Assembly (NCBI GenBank): GCA_021234155.1
Contig: JAJEKV010000013.1
Coordinates: 9,526,031 to 9,590,030 of the forward strand
Source of the DNA: Isoetes taiwanensis
Lineage: Eukaryota; Streptophyta; Lycopodiopsida; Isoetales; Isoetaceae
DNA length: 64,000 nucleotides
Reading direction: 5' to 3'
Shown: positions 34,826 through 45,466 of the stretch, piece by piece
How positions within the stretch are numbered: position 1 is the stretch's first letter
Layout: each line of letters opens with the position of its first letter
Notes under the pieces: generated by a model
Database searches by the model: none
The model's input: the letters and a program-made list of their open reading frames with translations, nothing else
Told to the model about the DNA's origin: nothing
Program-made: the position numbers and the translations under genes

Positions 34826-35300
34826 CTAAGCTGGCGGCTTCATCAACTTGCGGTAGCTCATCCCAACACTTTCGGTTAGTACCGGTACTTCGTCAGCCGT
34901 GACGTTAATAAAGATGCGTAATGCAGCGTCTGACGGGGTAACGTCGATGGCCGGTTTAACGCATAAAGCGTGCGTCAAAAGTTGTTGTTTAAAGTACGGC
35001 GATGGTAGTGCGTGATTTGCCATAAAATACGTGCGATACGTCACGTTAACCGAAAAAATTTTTTTTTTTTTATTTTTTTTGAAAAGTACTTGTACCGTAC
35101 CTATAAAGTACGTACCGTACCTGTACCGTACTTATAAAGTACGTACCGTACGCGTACGTAAACAACAAACCAAAATTTTTTTTTTCTTATTTGATGCATA
35201 AAATGAATAAGTAAATGCGTGCGATGCGATATGGGTACAAGACGTTAAGTATGGAAAAGCGTAACGCGACGGCGTTTTAACCTACACTGCCAACACTATG
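34826..35300. repeat. CpG-retaining segment with GTACCGTAC repeats
   Basis: Unlike its AT-rich surroundings, this segment keeps many CG dinucleotides. At 35084-35160 it has repeated TACCGTAC and AAAGTACGTACCGTAC units. No gene seen. Confidence 0.5.
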
Positions 35301-36027
35301 CGAGCATGATCTGGCATTGTCCTCTATAGGCATGGAGCGCCTTGTTGTATATAGAGTTTTGTTGGTTCTGTTGCGTTTGTAGCAAGCGAGCTTTCAGCAG
35401 GATGGTTTATCTTTGTATATTAGTTTGGGTGACGTCCTCTATATTAGTTTGGTGACGTTGCTTTTGTACTCGGGAGTTTCATAAATGGTGTGTAATTTTT
35501 AATGTAATGTTTGGATCATTTGCTTCAGTTTCATTCTCAATTGCAATTATCACTCTCTTCTTGTTCTTGGGTTGCGGTGAGGGTACGTGTAAGGTTGAGA
35601 TGTATTTAATTTTGCCAATGGGTGAAATATGGAGGACTAAATTTTTTTTAGATTAGAGGGGGTGGACCGATTAGATTAGAGAGTGTGGACCGATTAGATT
35701 AGAAGGAAACCCATAACACACCCAAACAAAGATTTGAAAAGACAAGAGTTTCCAGTTGAAAATATTACCTCATATTAAAAAGATAAAAACCACCTTGAAA
35801 ATAGTACCAATTTTTCACTAAAAAAAGTTATTCAAAAGTCTTCTTTGCTCATCATTTTTGGATTTATTACCTTGTTTTAAGAGATAAAAACCACATAGTA
35901 CCAATTTTTCCCCAAAAAAAAAAAAGTTATAAAGAAATATTCTTTGCTCATCATACATACCTTAAATGTATACGCCTTTACAAAAGTGATCTTTGCGGTT
36001 TTAGGTTTGTGCTACGACCGGGCTAAT
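35301..36027. other. No gene seen
   Basis: AT-rich. Small direct repeats occur at 35415-35460 (TATATTAGTTTGG-TGACGT) and 35650-35702 (GGACCGATTAGATTAGA). Confidence 0.3.
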
Positions 36028-36310
36028 AGCATCAAATCTTCCTAGTTGCTTGGATCAATTTTGACCAAATACCTAAGCCGTTGATTAAATAAAATCTCCA
36101 AACTAATTATTGTGAGAGAAACAATAAACTGCACAATATGGAATAGAAGTTAGAATCTTGTCAAAATCTTGTCAAATCCTCCTGGTTGCTTGGATCAATT
36201 TCGAGAACCAATGGCAACACCAAATACCCAAGCCATTGATTAAATAAAATCTCCAAACTAATTATTGTGAAAAATAATAAACTGCGGAGTATGAAATGGA
36301 AGTTAAGATC
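36028..36310 (+). repeat. Tandem duplication, unit about 145 bp
   Basis: Two copies share GTTGCTTGGATCAATTT, GATTAAATAAAATCTCC and AAACTAATTATTGTGA. Confidence 0.85.
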
Positions 36311-36605
36311 TGCCATTTGAGAGGGGAGAAACAATTGAGAGGGGAGAAACAATAGAATGTAAAGTATGAGGAGCCCCTAAGGATCTGCCATTTGAGAGGG
36401 GAGAAATAATACAATGGGGCAATATGAGATGAGCTTAGAGCCCATAAGGATCTCTACCCCTAGGATGGTTAGCACTCATTTTGTCTATCAATTAGACTCA
36501 TTCGGTCAAAGAACCAACATTTCAATAAAGAGTATACTACTTAGTAGTGAAGACTCATTCCGTCAAAGAACAACATTTCATTAAAGACTATACTACTTAG
36601 TAGTG
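36308..36605 (+). repeat. Two further local duplications
   Basis: GATCTGCCATTTGAGAGGGG with GAGAAACAAT recurs at 36308-36420, and a unit of about 62 bp (GACTCATTC-GTCAAAGAA ... ACTATACTACTTAGTAGTGA) recurs at 36497-36605. Confidence 0.8.
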
Positions 36606-36700
36606 ACTAGAATGTTCCACTCCTTTATGAATCTAAAATATACAAGGATGTTCCACTCCTAAGAAGGCATTGGTTAAGCAAGACCTTAAAACTGGAGGAA

Positions 36701-37947
36701 TCAACTGAATAAACATAAAACATAAACACTTAACGCCGAGGACAATTTGTTAGAAAGAAGTGTAGCAATTACCAGCATGAGAGTGTACAAAAGAAAGAAG
36801 AAAGCAAGATAATAACAAGAGCAAGCAACAAGGGTGGAGACAAGGAAGCTACTGTGGCAGAGCTTGTAGCAACGGAAGTTATGGCGCATTTGCTTCAACG
36901 TTCTTTGCAAAAGCTTGGCGACATCATGATGTCCAAAGGTACCCGATATAAAATACCAAAGCACTGCCGATCCAGTTTGATACTATTCATTCGAAGTATT
37001 CCTGCATGCACCATAGTTCTGCTTCGACACCACCATCACGTTGTGCATGCCTTTGGTATAATTGAACACTGCAATATGCATGAACCCAAATCAGTTTGTC
37101 GTCCACATACTTAGTACACAGAAGTAAAGATAAAAAACTTACAGAGGGTGTCTCCTAAAGCCCCCATAAATTGTCACAGCAAGTTATCACTAAGGCGATA
37201 TGTTGAATTGATGGGCTGTTGCAATATAAAACCAAAGCCAAAAACAATATAGAGCAATCAATTTACCTGCATACGTTTTGGACTCCTAAACTTCAAAAGA
37301 GGCACTGGTACTAAAAGAGGTGTAACCAATAGGACCTGTGAGGGTGATAGAATTTTATGCCGTGAATCCTTGAGCATCTATAGTCTGTGAAATCTCTCCA
37401 ACCTTCACAAGTGGCAAACCTGTTGCAAAAAAGGGGGTAAGTTCTGGAAAGGAAGTGTACCTGGATTTAAGGCATACGGGGGACTCTATAGAAACCAGTT
37501 ATAAATGTGAAATCAAAAGGGCCTAGAAATTAAAAAACCTACGTTTAAATCTATTTTCCATCAAGCAATTGAAATTGTACAGAAAGGCGGTGTAGGATTC
37601 TTTGCTTCAAGGCGATTAATGAGTTCTATAATCCATGGGGGTTTCCTTTGGTACCTTTCAGCCCAAGTTCGGAACCCGGCAAGAGAGTCTATTAGTGCCC
37701 TCTTCAACCTTAACACATCCATGAACTTTTCTAGAGTTTCTGAGTTGGAGTTATATATTTGCGGTATAAGGATCTTGATTATTTCCTTCCCATTCATTAT
37801 CGCCATAAGCTGAAATTGCCAAATTTTTACAAGCAGTAGAAGGCAGGAGCCCAATTCTAAATGAGGGAAAATGAGTGCTTCTTTAAATGAAATTATGCCT
37901 CTTAGAGGCAAAAGGAGCCTCAGCGCAACATCCATGACTCGCTTCAA
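36701..37947 (-). other. Possible multi-exon gene remnant, family unknown
   Basis: A 128-codon frame (37947-37561) reads MKRVMDVALRLLLPLRGI and later SETLEKFMDVLRLKRALIDS, FRTWAERYQRKPPWIIELIN. A second frame (36964-36701) has FGHHDVAKLLQRTLKQMRHN. Both look protein-like (helical, balanced composition), but I recognise no family and the link between them is unproven. In the layout of element D this would be the ORF-X side, but it does not resemble ORF-X of A or B. Confidence 0.3.
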
Positions 37948-38299
37948 TGTAGCTATAGCCCTCGCTCATGCCACTTGTCATTCTTAGGAGGGGATTACAT
38001 AGCTAAAATCCCAAACAATCTCTACCGGTCAAAACATCCCAAAATTCTCATTAGTCAAAAGTGTCCGGCGTCACAAAAACCCTAAAAAGCCCGGAGCCAA
38101 TCAAAGCGTGCATAGAATATTTTTATGGCATATTATGCACCGAACAAATGAGGCCTTCTATCGTCCTCCACCCCTCCAACAAGGCGTTTGCCCTCTACGA
38201 GCAACCCAAATGTGGAAATTTGGCCCTTTTAAACTCTGATTTTTTAAGGATGAAAACAAATTTGATTAATATAATTTAAGCTAGGAATTGTCTAGGGTA

Positions 38300-38760
38300 T
38301 GGTCGCAATGTTTTGCGCACTTAAGAGACAAACTTAAAAATAGAAGTGCGGTCACCAAAATCTTAAAAACATGTGAACAAAAAATCGCCTGATTCTGACA
38401 TGTCTACAAAAAGTTATAGGTAGAAGAGGAGGGGGTCTGATGGCCCCCTCCATGAGGCGGGTCCCCTTCCTAGCGCATGAGAGGTTTCCATCAACTTCTG
38501 TGAAGCTTTTCAAGAGATTTAAGAGGCAAACATGGCAGATTTCTACATCCTCAAAAAACTCTTTCAAATAGCTTTCAAATACACGCGTCCATGTGCTAAA
38601 CAGAGATGGGAAAGGGAAGTTATGACACTTTCACTGAGGAGCCCATAAATCGTGGGGGATGGGCCCATAAATTGTGGTGGATGGGCCTTGTTATCATGAC
38701 ATCAAATCTTAGCCAGAGATTTTAACGACCTACAACATATGTTCAAAGGCAAATGAGGTC
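38300..38760 (-). pseudogene. Leader and remnant of ORF-X region, element D
   Basis: It follows the TATA box at 38761 on the minus strand, and CATTTGCC after the TATA matches element A (10220). A 71-codon frame (38567-38352, MKEFFEDVEICHVCLLNLLK) has no clear match to ORF-X of A or B. Assigned by position only. Confidence 0.35.
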
Positions 38761-38774
38761 CCTTATATAGACTA
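38761..38774 (-). promoter_or_regulatory. TATA box of the ORF-X position, element D
   Basis: The minus strand reads TAGTCTATATAAGG, equivalent to 10230-10243 in element A and likewise about 170 bases from the nearest hairpin. Confidence 0.55.
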
Positions 38775-38947
38775 GAGTTGCCTAGGTTTCTGTGCCGGAA
38801 CTGCCTGCTCAGAAAAATCTATGTTCTAAGAACTATAGGTGTCCAATCTAGCTAATATGAAGTGCTAATCTAACTAGAACAAGTCAAGAAACATATTAGA
38901 GTAGTTTGTTGGGCAAAATTTAGACAATATTGGGTCGAATACAAGTG

Positions 38948-39018
38948 ACTCGGGTTGCTCCTCGTGGAAGGGCTCTGCGTTCTCGACGCAAGGACGTTTT
39001 GCGCGGAGTGATCCGAGT
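38948..39018. repeat. Hairpin 1 of element D
   Basis: Arms ACTCGGGTTGCTCC and GGAGTGATCCGAGT. The loop contains CTCTGCGTTCTCGACGCA. Confidence 0.75.
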
Positions 39019-39148
39019 GGGTCAAACTTGGCAGTTCTACAACCTTGTGGGGAAATTTAAAATACTAGAATGCAAGGCTTGCTCTATTCTAGGGTATTTA
39101 GCATCTTATCTCATGTTAATCTAGCAAGTAGAAGTACTAAAATGGGCG

Positions 39149-39218
39149 ACTCAGGTTACTCCGCATGGAACGGCTCTGCGTTCGCGATGCAGGGGCTTTT
39201 ACATGGAGTGACCCGAGT
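39149..39218. repeat. Hairpin 2 of element D
   Basis: Arms ACTCAGGTTACTCC and GGAGTGACCCGAGT. The loop contains CTCTGCGTTCGCGATGCA, which can form an inner stem. Confidence 0.8.
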
Positions 39219-39343
39219 GGGCCAATTTTGTCTAATTTTGGTATTTTTGACAAATTTAAGTTGCTAGAATGCAAGATTTAATTCTAAACAATCTAACAAT
39301 TTTCTTATGATAATTCATCAACTTTTAAGTACAAAATAGGTCG

Positions 39344-39414
39344 ACTCGGGTTATTCCGTGCAAAACGGCTCTGCGTTCGCGATGCAGGGGGCTTTTGCGT
39401 CGAGTGACCCGAGT
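39344..39414. repeat. Hairpin 3 of element D
   Basis: Arms ACTCGGGTTATTCC and CGAGTGACCCGAGT with the same loop core as hairpin 2. Three hairpins at about 200-bp spacing; A has two at the same spacing. Confidence 0.8.
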
Positions 39415-39433
39415 GGGTCAATTTTGACCTAAA

Positions 39434-39939
39434 TGTGACGACCATATGGGTATTCATATCATACAAGCATTATACTCGTATATGGTCGTCACATGAATGC
39501 AAAAAAGTAGTTGCACTGAGCAAGGTTTGAACTTGCAACCTTCTAGTTGGGAGTCGAGCACCTTTACCAAGTGCACTACCAATACTTATTAAAGACATTT
39601 CATTACGTCCATCTCATATGCAAGACCATTCCCAGGAGGTCCTAAAACATTCTAGAACCTGCATGCATGATACTTGGCGTGATCTCATCCATTGGAGTGG
39701 TGCGATCCTGACCGTCGGTCTAGATATATAAAGAGGCATCTCCTTCTTGTCGAACCATTCCAGTTCAATGCCAGTCTTGAGTCTTCTAGGCATTTGTCTC
39801 GTGTTCCTGCTTGCCTTCGGGCTATTGTACTCTTGATTCCTGTTTATATATCAGATTCTTTGCCGATCTTGGCGTATTTCTTCCGTATCTCTTGCATATT
39901 TTCCACATATTTCCCTTATTTTCGCATAGGATCTTGACA
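39434..39939 (+). repeat. 5' LTR of element E
   Basis: 506 bp, TGTGACGACC...TCTTGACA, TATA box TATATAAAG at 39725. It differs from the 3' LTR by an extra inverted copy of its own first 14 bases at 39480-39493 and other indels. Confidence 0.9.
39517..39580 (-). other. tRNA-like segment in the LTR of element E
   Basis: On the minus strand: a D-arm-like GCAC...TTGGTAAA...GTGC, an anticodon-loop-like CTCCCAA (would read CCC), and a perfect T-arm GCAAG-TTCAAAC-CTTGC. The A-box-like TGGTAAAGGTG and the B-box-like AGTTCAAACCT are present. The acceptor stem does not pair, so it is not a tRNA gene. A mutated copy is in the 3' LTR (45530-45590). Confidence 0.5.
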
Positions 39940-40019
39940 GTTCGAACCGGAATCCCTTACCGGTTCTTGCCTGCTTTCGATCCTAAGGATTTCTTTACAT
40001 CTTGGGCAGTTCTTGTCTC

Positions 40020-40900
40020 TATGGAGGAGGTTTCATCTTTATTCAACAAGTCCAACAACTTGTTCAAGTATGCAGCAATTCTTGGTTGGATAACAAGGAC
40101 TCAGAATGGATAGCTTCTCATGAGTCAACCTCTAGCTCAGGGAGGTCGCCGGAGCCTAAGATTAACACCGAGGAAAAATTGATGGCACTAGATCCAAGCT
40201 TCAAGTTTTTTTGAATCAGATTAAACTTTGTTATTGGCTCCACCCTCCGCGGGTATATTACGGTCAGGAACAGGTGGATTCTCTTCTTTACGGGTCAGCC
40301 TTGAGGTTGGTTAAGCCCCCCTACTAGAAAGGGGCTCCCGAGTTGCAAAATTTTTGCTTTGCATTTCTTGCTGAACAGGCGTGTTTGGAGGAGCGATGCG
40401 ACCGCAGCGAAGTAACCAAGCTTGGCAACCTAGGGCAAGATTCGTCAAACTAGGTTTATGCTTTTGAGGTTCGACAGTTGCCATAGATGCGGCCTAGGAA
40501 GATGAGGCTCTTTGGGACTGTTTTGGGAGGGGCTCCGCGAGGATATAAAGGATATGTTGCTGACTATGGAGGATCCTAGGACCTTGGGTGAAGCTATAAA
40601 GTTTGCGGTTCGTTGTGATAGCCGTCTTTTTGAGCCGAGGCAAGAAAAGCCGAAATCGACATGTTTCTTTACTTCCTCAAGCTCCGGCGACCACAATAGT
40701 TTTGCCTTGCCCGTCCCAGAAATCAATTGGCCGATCTTGGATACAAATTGATGGTGTGGTTCGAGGGCCCTTGTGCGCGGTGAGAAGCACTTGAAGAAGA
40801 GGCTAATCTCTGCCTCTATTGTGGAGGGGTTAGCCATATTGCTTGTGAATGTCCTGCTAAGCGATCAAACCGTTCGAGTCCCACCCGAGTAGTAGGAGTC
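40020..40900 (+). pseudogene. gag of element E
   Basis: Frameshifted. The best segment is FWEGLREDIKDMLLTMEDPR, TLGEAIKFAVRCDSRLFEPR (40525-40640), the conserved capsid end of this gypsy lineage. It ends with an intact zinc knuckle at 40811-40852. Confidence 0.75.
40811..40852 (+). other. CCHC zinc knuckle of element E gag
   Basis: CLYCGGVSHIACEC fits C-X2-C-X4-H-X4-C exactly, which gives nucleic-acid binding of the gag product. Confidence 0.9.
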
Positions 40901-40959
40901 TCCGGCGCCTGCTGGCGCTCCTCAACTCCTCCCACATATGTGAAGGTTTTATTCCCTCG

Positions 40960-41800
40960 GACAAAGGTCAATAAAATTTTTTTATCTCTATTTCATTGGA
41001 GTCGGGAGGTTGGGAGGATAGAGGCGTTGGCGCGCCAATTGATTGGTGGTGAATGCTGCTTCATGGATAGTATGTTCGCTACTAACTTGCGCCATTCCTA
41101 GAAGCGGTCGAGCATCCTAGCCCTGTTAATGTGATTGATGGCGTGAGATCTCTTGGCGCAATCACAAAATGTCTTGCACCTCTTCATGTTTTGTTCGAGG
41201 GAGCTTCTTGTAGCATTTCCTTCAATCCCATTAGCCCACATGCACTAATAGTCTTGGGTCTGCCACGGCTCGACTACATAACCCCGCAGTTGATTGGCGT
41301 ACTAGACCTTTCCAATTTCTTTGTTGAACTCTAGTTCATCTGATTCGGGCCCTGCACCAATATCTACTTCAGCCCATACGATATCGTGGGCTCGATTCTG
41401 TCCCTTGCTACTCATTTGCTGCTCCCGTCAAATTAAAGCTCTTGTCTACCGCTCCGGGGTTATATCTGGATTCGACCATGTTCTAGATGATGTACTCTAG
41501 TTCTTGTTCGGTTTGCTCCGGTTCCTAGTCCAGTTCCTATTCGATTCTTCTTCTTACGCTCCCGTTCTGCTCTTACTCATGTTCTTGCTCACTTCTATAG
41601 AGGCTCCTTATGCCCTCAGCTCCGTATCTCGAAGATCTCTCTTCGCAAGTTTATCAGATCTAGTAGGCAAGATCCTAGTTCAACATTTGCAATCCAAGTT
41701 CATCCTTCAACTAGCTAAACTTGAAATATGCGCTCTGTCCTTCACGATAAGTACAAGGATTTTGATGATGTTTTTTGATCAATAAGCACGACATCGTCCC
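40960..41800 (+). pseudogene. Protease and linker of element E
   Basis: Remnants in order: FHWSREVGRIEALARQLIGG, FATNLRHS, GAITKCLAPLHVLFEGASCS and ISFNPISPHALIVLGLPRLD. The last is the typical IxSPHxPxxLGxPWL motif between protease and RT. The active-site DSG is lost. Confidence 0.65.
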
Positions 41801-42560
41801 TATATTTGCCTCATTGATCTTGACCGGGGACAACTCACCATTTGGCTATAGCTTTGCATGTAAGGTGGAGACTTTGCGGACCTATATCGAGGAGAATCTT
41901 GCAATTTGGATTTATCCGACACTCGATCACCCATGAAGCGCCATCTTCTTTGTTTCAAAGAAAGAAAAGATAGTTCTTTCTTTGCGATTAGTTATGGATT
42001 ATTACTTGACTCAACAAGATCATGTGCGTGTCGGTATCCTCTCCCTCTAATTCGAGTTACTTACTTGGCTATAAGGTGCACAATGCTTTTCTGTCGATCT
42101 TGAGGTGCCTATCATCTTATCACGGATCGAGAAAAGGTGATGAGTGGAAAACGACCTTAGAACTTCGGTATGGTCATTTGAGTATACCATCATGCCTTTT
42201 GGATCTCTTTGTTATCATCTATTTGGATGATATTACAGTTTATTCGAAGACTTTGGAGGAACATGAAGAACATGTCGAGAAGATCCTTGAAGCTTCTGAA
42301 CATGGACTAGTGCCGATTCGGCCCGGGACAATGTCGAGTTTCTTGGCTATCGCATCACACCTCGGGGTGTTGCCATGGATGTAGAAAGGTCGGCCCGGTT
42401 CTTGATTGGGAAACACCTTCCTCGGATAAAGATGTGCAATGCTTCTTGAGGTTTGCCAATTTTTATCGCCGTTTCATCAAGGACTATTTGGAGATCATCT
42501 TGCCTTTGACACATCTCACCAGGAAGGATGTTCCCTTTGAGTAGCAAAAATCTACAAAAG
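41801..42560 (+). pseudogene. Reverse transcriptase of element E
   Basis: Landmarks: GDEWKTTLELRYGHL, FVIIYLDDITVYSKTLEEHE with intact YLDD, then [14 protein letters not shown] and [14 protein letters not shown]. Several frameshifts. Interrupted just after VPFE. Confidence 0.85.
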
Positions 42561-44530
42561 CATATTAATAAGAATATAGCTCGGGGAATCATGCTAGCTT
42601 AGCGAAAGCTAAGCAAATATGGAAAAGAGAAAGCAAGTAGCACGAGAGATGTGCTACAAGAAGAAATTACCCATGAGAAAAATATGGGAAGGAATGATAT
42701 GGCAACATGGGTTGTTGTGGGAAGAGCCCCATAGAAGAAAAATACCTATGGTGGTAAAATGGAGATAATGTGGCAAAATAAAGGCCTCAAATAAAAAGGG
42801 TCAAGTCACGAGAATTAAAGGGACAAATTCCTTGGAAGAATCATGGAAGTTATAGTGCTTATGGGAGAAAGAGGGATTGTCATTGGGCCAAATTGGGCCG
42901 GGCAAGAATAAGAGAAAAATACAAAAGAAAGTGATGAAAGTCGGGGTTACAAAGGGATACAAGGAGCAATGATGAGGGAATTTGGGAAAAGACATTGGGT
43001 TAAGTCATGGAATTCAGAGGGAATAAGTGCTTGAAGGAAGCCCGAGGAATTGAAGTTATGGCGGTGACAACAATGGGCTACAAGTAATAAACATTGAATG
43101 AAAAACTTTGGGAAGCATATGCATAAAGGGGCAAGTTGAAGAAAACCAAAGGAACAAAGATTTGTTAACAAATGTTAACAAAGGGCAACAAAATGTGAAC
43201 CCGAACAGAAGAGTAGCGACCTGAGAAGCGGCGATTTAGCCCGGAATCAATTAAAGCGAGGAAGGGATGTGTTCCCGAGCAGTAGGAAAAAGCAAGATGC
43301 TGGAGCAAATCGGGTCTATGAACCGCATCACAAAAAATAAATTTTAGAAGAATCGGTTGGAATCATCTTGAATTGACCATGGCGGAAGGAATCTAGAAGA
43401 AGGGTAAATCTAGAGGTCCGGATCCGAGAAAGGGATCGGGCTGAACTTGGCAACATGAATTCGAGTCTCTGATTATTGGCCGAGTTGCCGGGCGGCCTAT
43501 TCTTGCTTGAAAAAACCGATATGGGGCATGGCATTGCCAAGAACTACCGGCTTCAAAGGATCAGGCCAGATTTGACCAACATCAGGCCATGGTCATGCAA
43601 GAAATTATATCGAGGTCGTCCGGGGGTTGATTGGGAAGAAAAAATGGGCCCCATTAGGTTGAGAAAAGATCCGAAAATTTTGCCGAGATCTGAAGATTTG
43701 GCAGCAACAACAGTAAAGAAGGATTTGAAAACCACAGCCATACGGTAGGAATTCGATCTCGAGAGGGCAAGGCCGATCTTACGCTTTCTGAGCGTAAAAG
43801 CAGAGAGAAGGGAGATATTACAGAAAAGAAGGGATACAAGGGAATCGAAAAGGAAACAGGACCCATTGAAATTGAATTGTTTAGACTTTGCAATCATGGG
43901 AAGGTTGCAAAAACCCCCCTTTGGGGAGGTAACCTACGAAGGCCAGCTCATTATGTCTAATCAGGGAGAAGGATGGTTTGTGGCAGAAGCTTTGCTCACC
44001 CGGTAGAAGGGCCAGATGCGAGTGGGGGAAGAATTTATGAGACGCATGGTTATGCTAACCCACCCAACCACCACTTACTTTCGAGCTTATAAGCTCATAC
44101 CCTATCGAAAGCGCCCTGTGGCCAAGAGATCCTGGCCAGCAGGTTGTGGGCCAAGGAAACGCTATGGAGAGGGTACCTCGACCCATGCCTCTCAAGAAGA
44201 ATGCGACATAGGAGAAATGATGCCGTGGCATGTCCAATTGGCAAATTTGATGACATGGCGATCCGGTGATGCATTAGGTGCCACCGAGGCGATCCGCCTA
44301 GGTGTAAATCACGAAAATTCAAAAAGGTATGCACAATTGAAGGGTGCGATGATGTGGCGGTATTATGGCTATGATGTGGCGGGGGCTATAAATATGTAAC
44401 CGCGGTTGGGGTTTTCCAACCATAACCATATGCAATAAAGTTGGATTCTTCGTTCTAGTTTCCTTGGGTGTTCTCTTTCACAATGCTACACTTCTACGGG
44501 GTCGCGAGCTGCTAGAATTCGACAAGACAA
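42560..44530. mobile_element. 2 kb insertion between RT and RNase H of element E
   Basis: The gypsy reading stops after VPFE and resumes with LKHAFIAAPILAHPDHV at 44550. Flanking AAAGC on both sides (near 42558 and 44524) may be a 5-bp target duplication. The right end carries GGCTATAAATATG (44388) and CAATAAAG (44433), as in an LTR promoter and poly(A) region, so a solo LTR is likely. TG/CA ends are not clear. It contains a 127-codon frame (44016-44399) of unknown kind. Confidence 0.5.
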
Positions 44531-44850
44531 TTGAAAGCGAATCGGTATTCATCACTTTCTGAAGCATGCTTTTATAGCAGCACCTATTCTTGCTCACCCG
44601 GATCATGTGTCTCTATATATATTCTTGAAGCGGATGCATGAATTTTGCTTTCTGGCGGCATCTTGTCGCAAAGAGGTGATGATCATGAGCTGCACCCGAT
44701 CACCTATCATTCCCGAAAAGTTCTAGGCTACAAAAATCAACTATCCTATTTCACGATAAGGAGCTTTTTGGCAATTGTTGACTCTTTTAGGGGAGTGGCG
44801 GCGATTTCTTGAAGGTTTCTCCTCATGAGGTATTTGTGTATACCGGAACA
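44531..44850 (+). pseudogene. RNase H of element E
   Basis: LKHAFIAAPILAHPDHV, SCTRSPIIPEKF, ATKINYPISR, WRRFLEGFSS and HEVFVYT correspond to APILxHPDP, HPIAYHSRKF, ExNYxIxDKELLAIV, EWRRFLEG and VYTDH. Frameshifted. Confidence 0.75.
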
Positions 44851-44874
44851 TGCATCCTCGGTGGTCTTTCATTG

Positions 44875-45420
44875 CTCTGGATATGACTTTCAGTCAATCC
44901 CGATCTTGCGAGACGAGGCTTCGAGAAGCTCAGAATTGCTCGGGATGATCTTTACTTCCATCGCTCGGGCTCAAACGCGTTATCATTATCATGTAAAAAT
45001 CGGCACCGCTAGGATGCTCCCTCATTTTGCGGTTGGTGATCTTGTTTGGCTCTTGCATGCCGGGATTTGCCAACTGACTCACCACAGCTCTTAGGTCCCT
45101 ATCGGATCATTGAGCGAGTTGGTGATCTGCTTCGTCACGGAGCTTACGCCATCGAGTTCGACTTCACCCGGTGTTCCATGTGTCTTTGTTGGAACCCTAT
45201 ATGGCGAATCCATTTCTAGATCGAGTACCTCCACCTCCACCACCAGTCGAGATGGATGATCATAAGGAATTTGAAGTCCGAGAAATTTTGGACTCCAAGT
45301 ATCTACGACGTCGTCTTTGTTATTTGGTCGATTGGGAAGGTTACTCACCAAGTGATAGAACCTGGGAGCCTGCTGCAAATCTGACTAACACTCCAAGTTT
45401 CCCTCGATAAGCCAAGTTTG
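44875..45420 (+). pseudogene. Integrase C-terminus and chromodomain of element E
   Basis: Starts within the integrase C-terminal part (RAQTRYHYH, FAVGDLVWLL), then the FHVSLLEPYMANPF motif and a well-kept chromodomain: EFEVREILDSKYLRRRLCYL, VDWEGYSPSDRTWEPAANL (45270-45390). The aromatic residues Y and W typical of the methyl-lysine cage are present. The catalytic DDE core is missing: RNase H VYT is followed almost directly by C-terminal sequence. Confidence 0.88.
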
Positions 45421-45453
45421 AGTACTCCAGCTCCAAAGACTCGTCGCTGTCAT

Positions 45454-45466
45454 AGGAGGGGGATGG
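45454..45466 (+). other. Polypurine tract of element E
   Basis: AGGAGGGGGATGG directly before the 3' LTR. Confidence 0.85.

Noticed and set aside
39517-39580. Functional tRNA-Gly gene
   Set aside because: The acceptor stem does not pair and the sequence is part of both LTRs.
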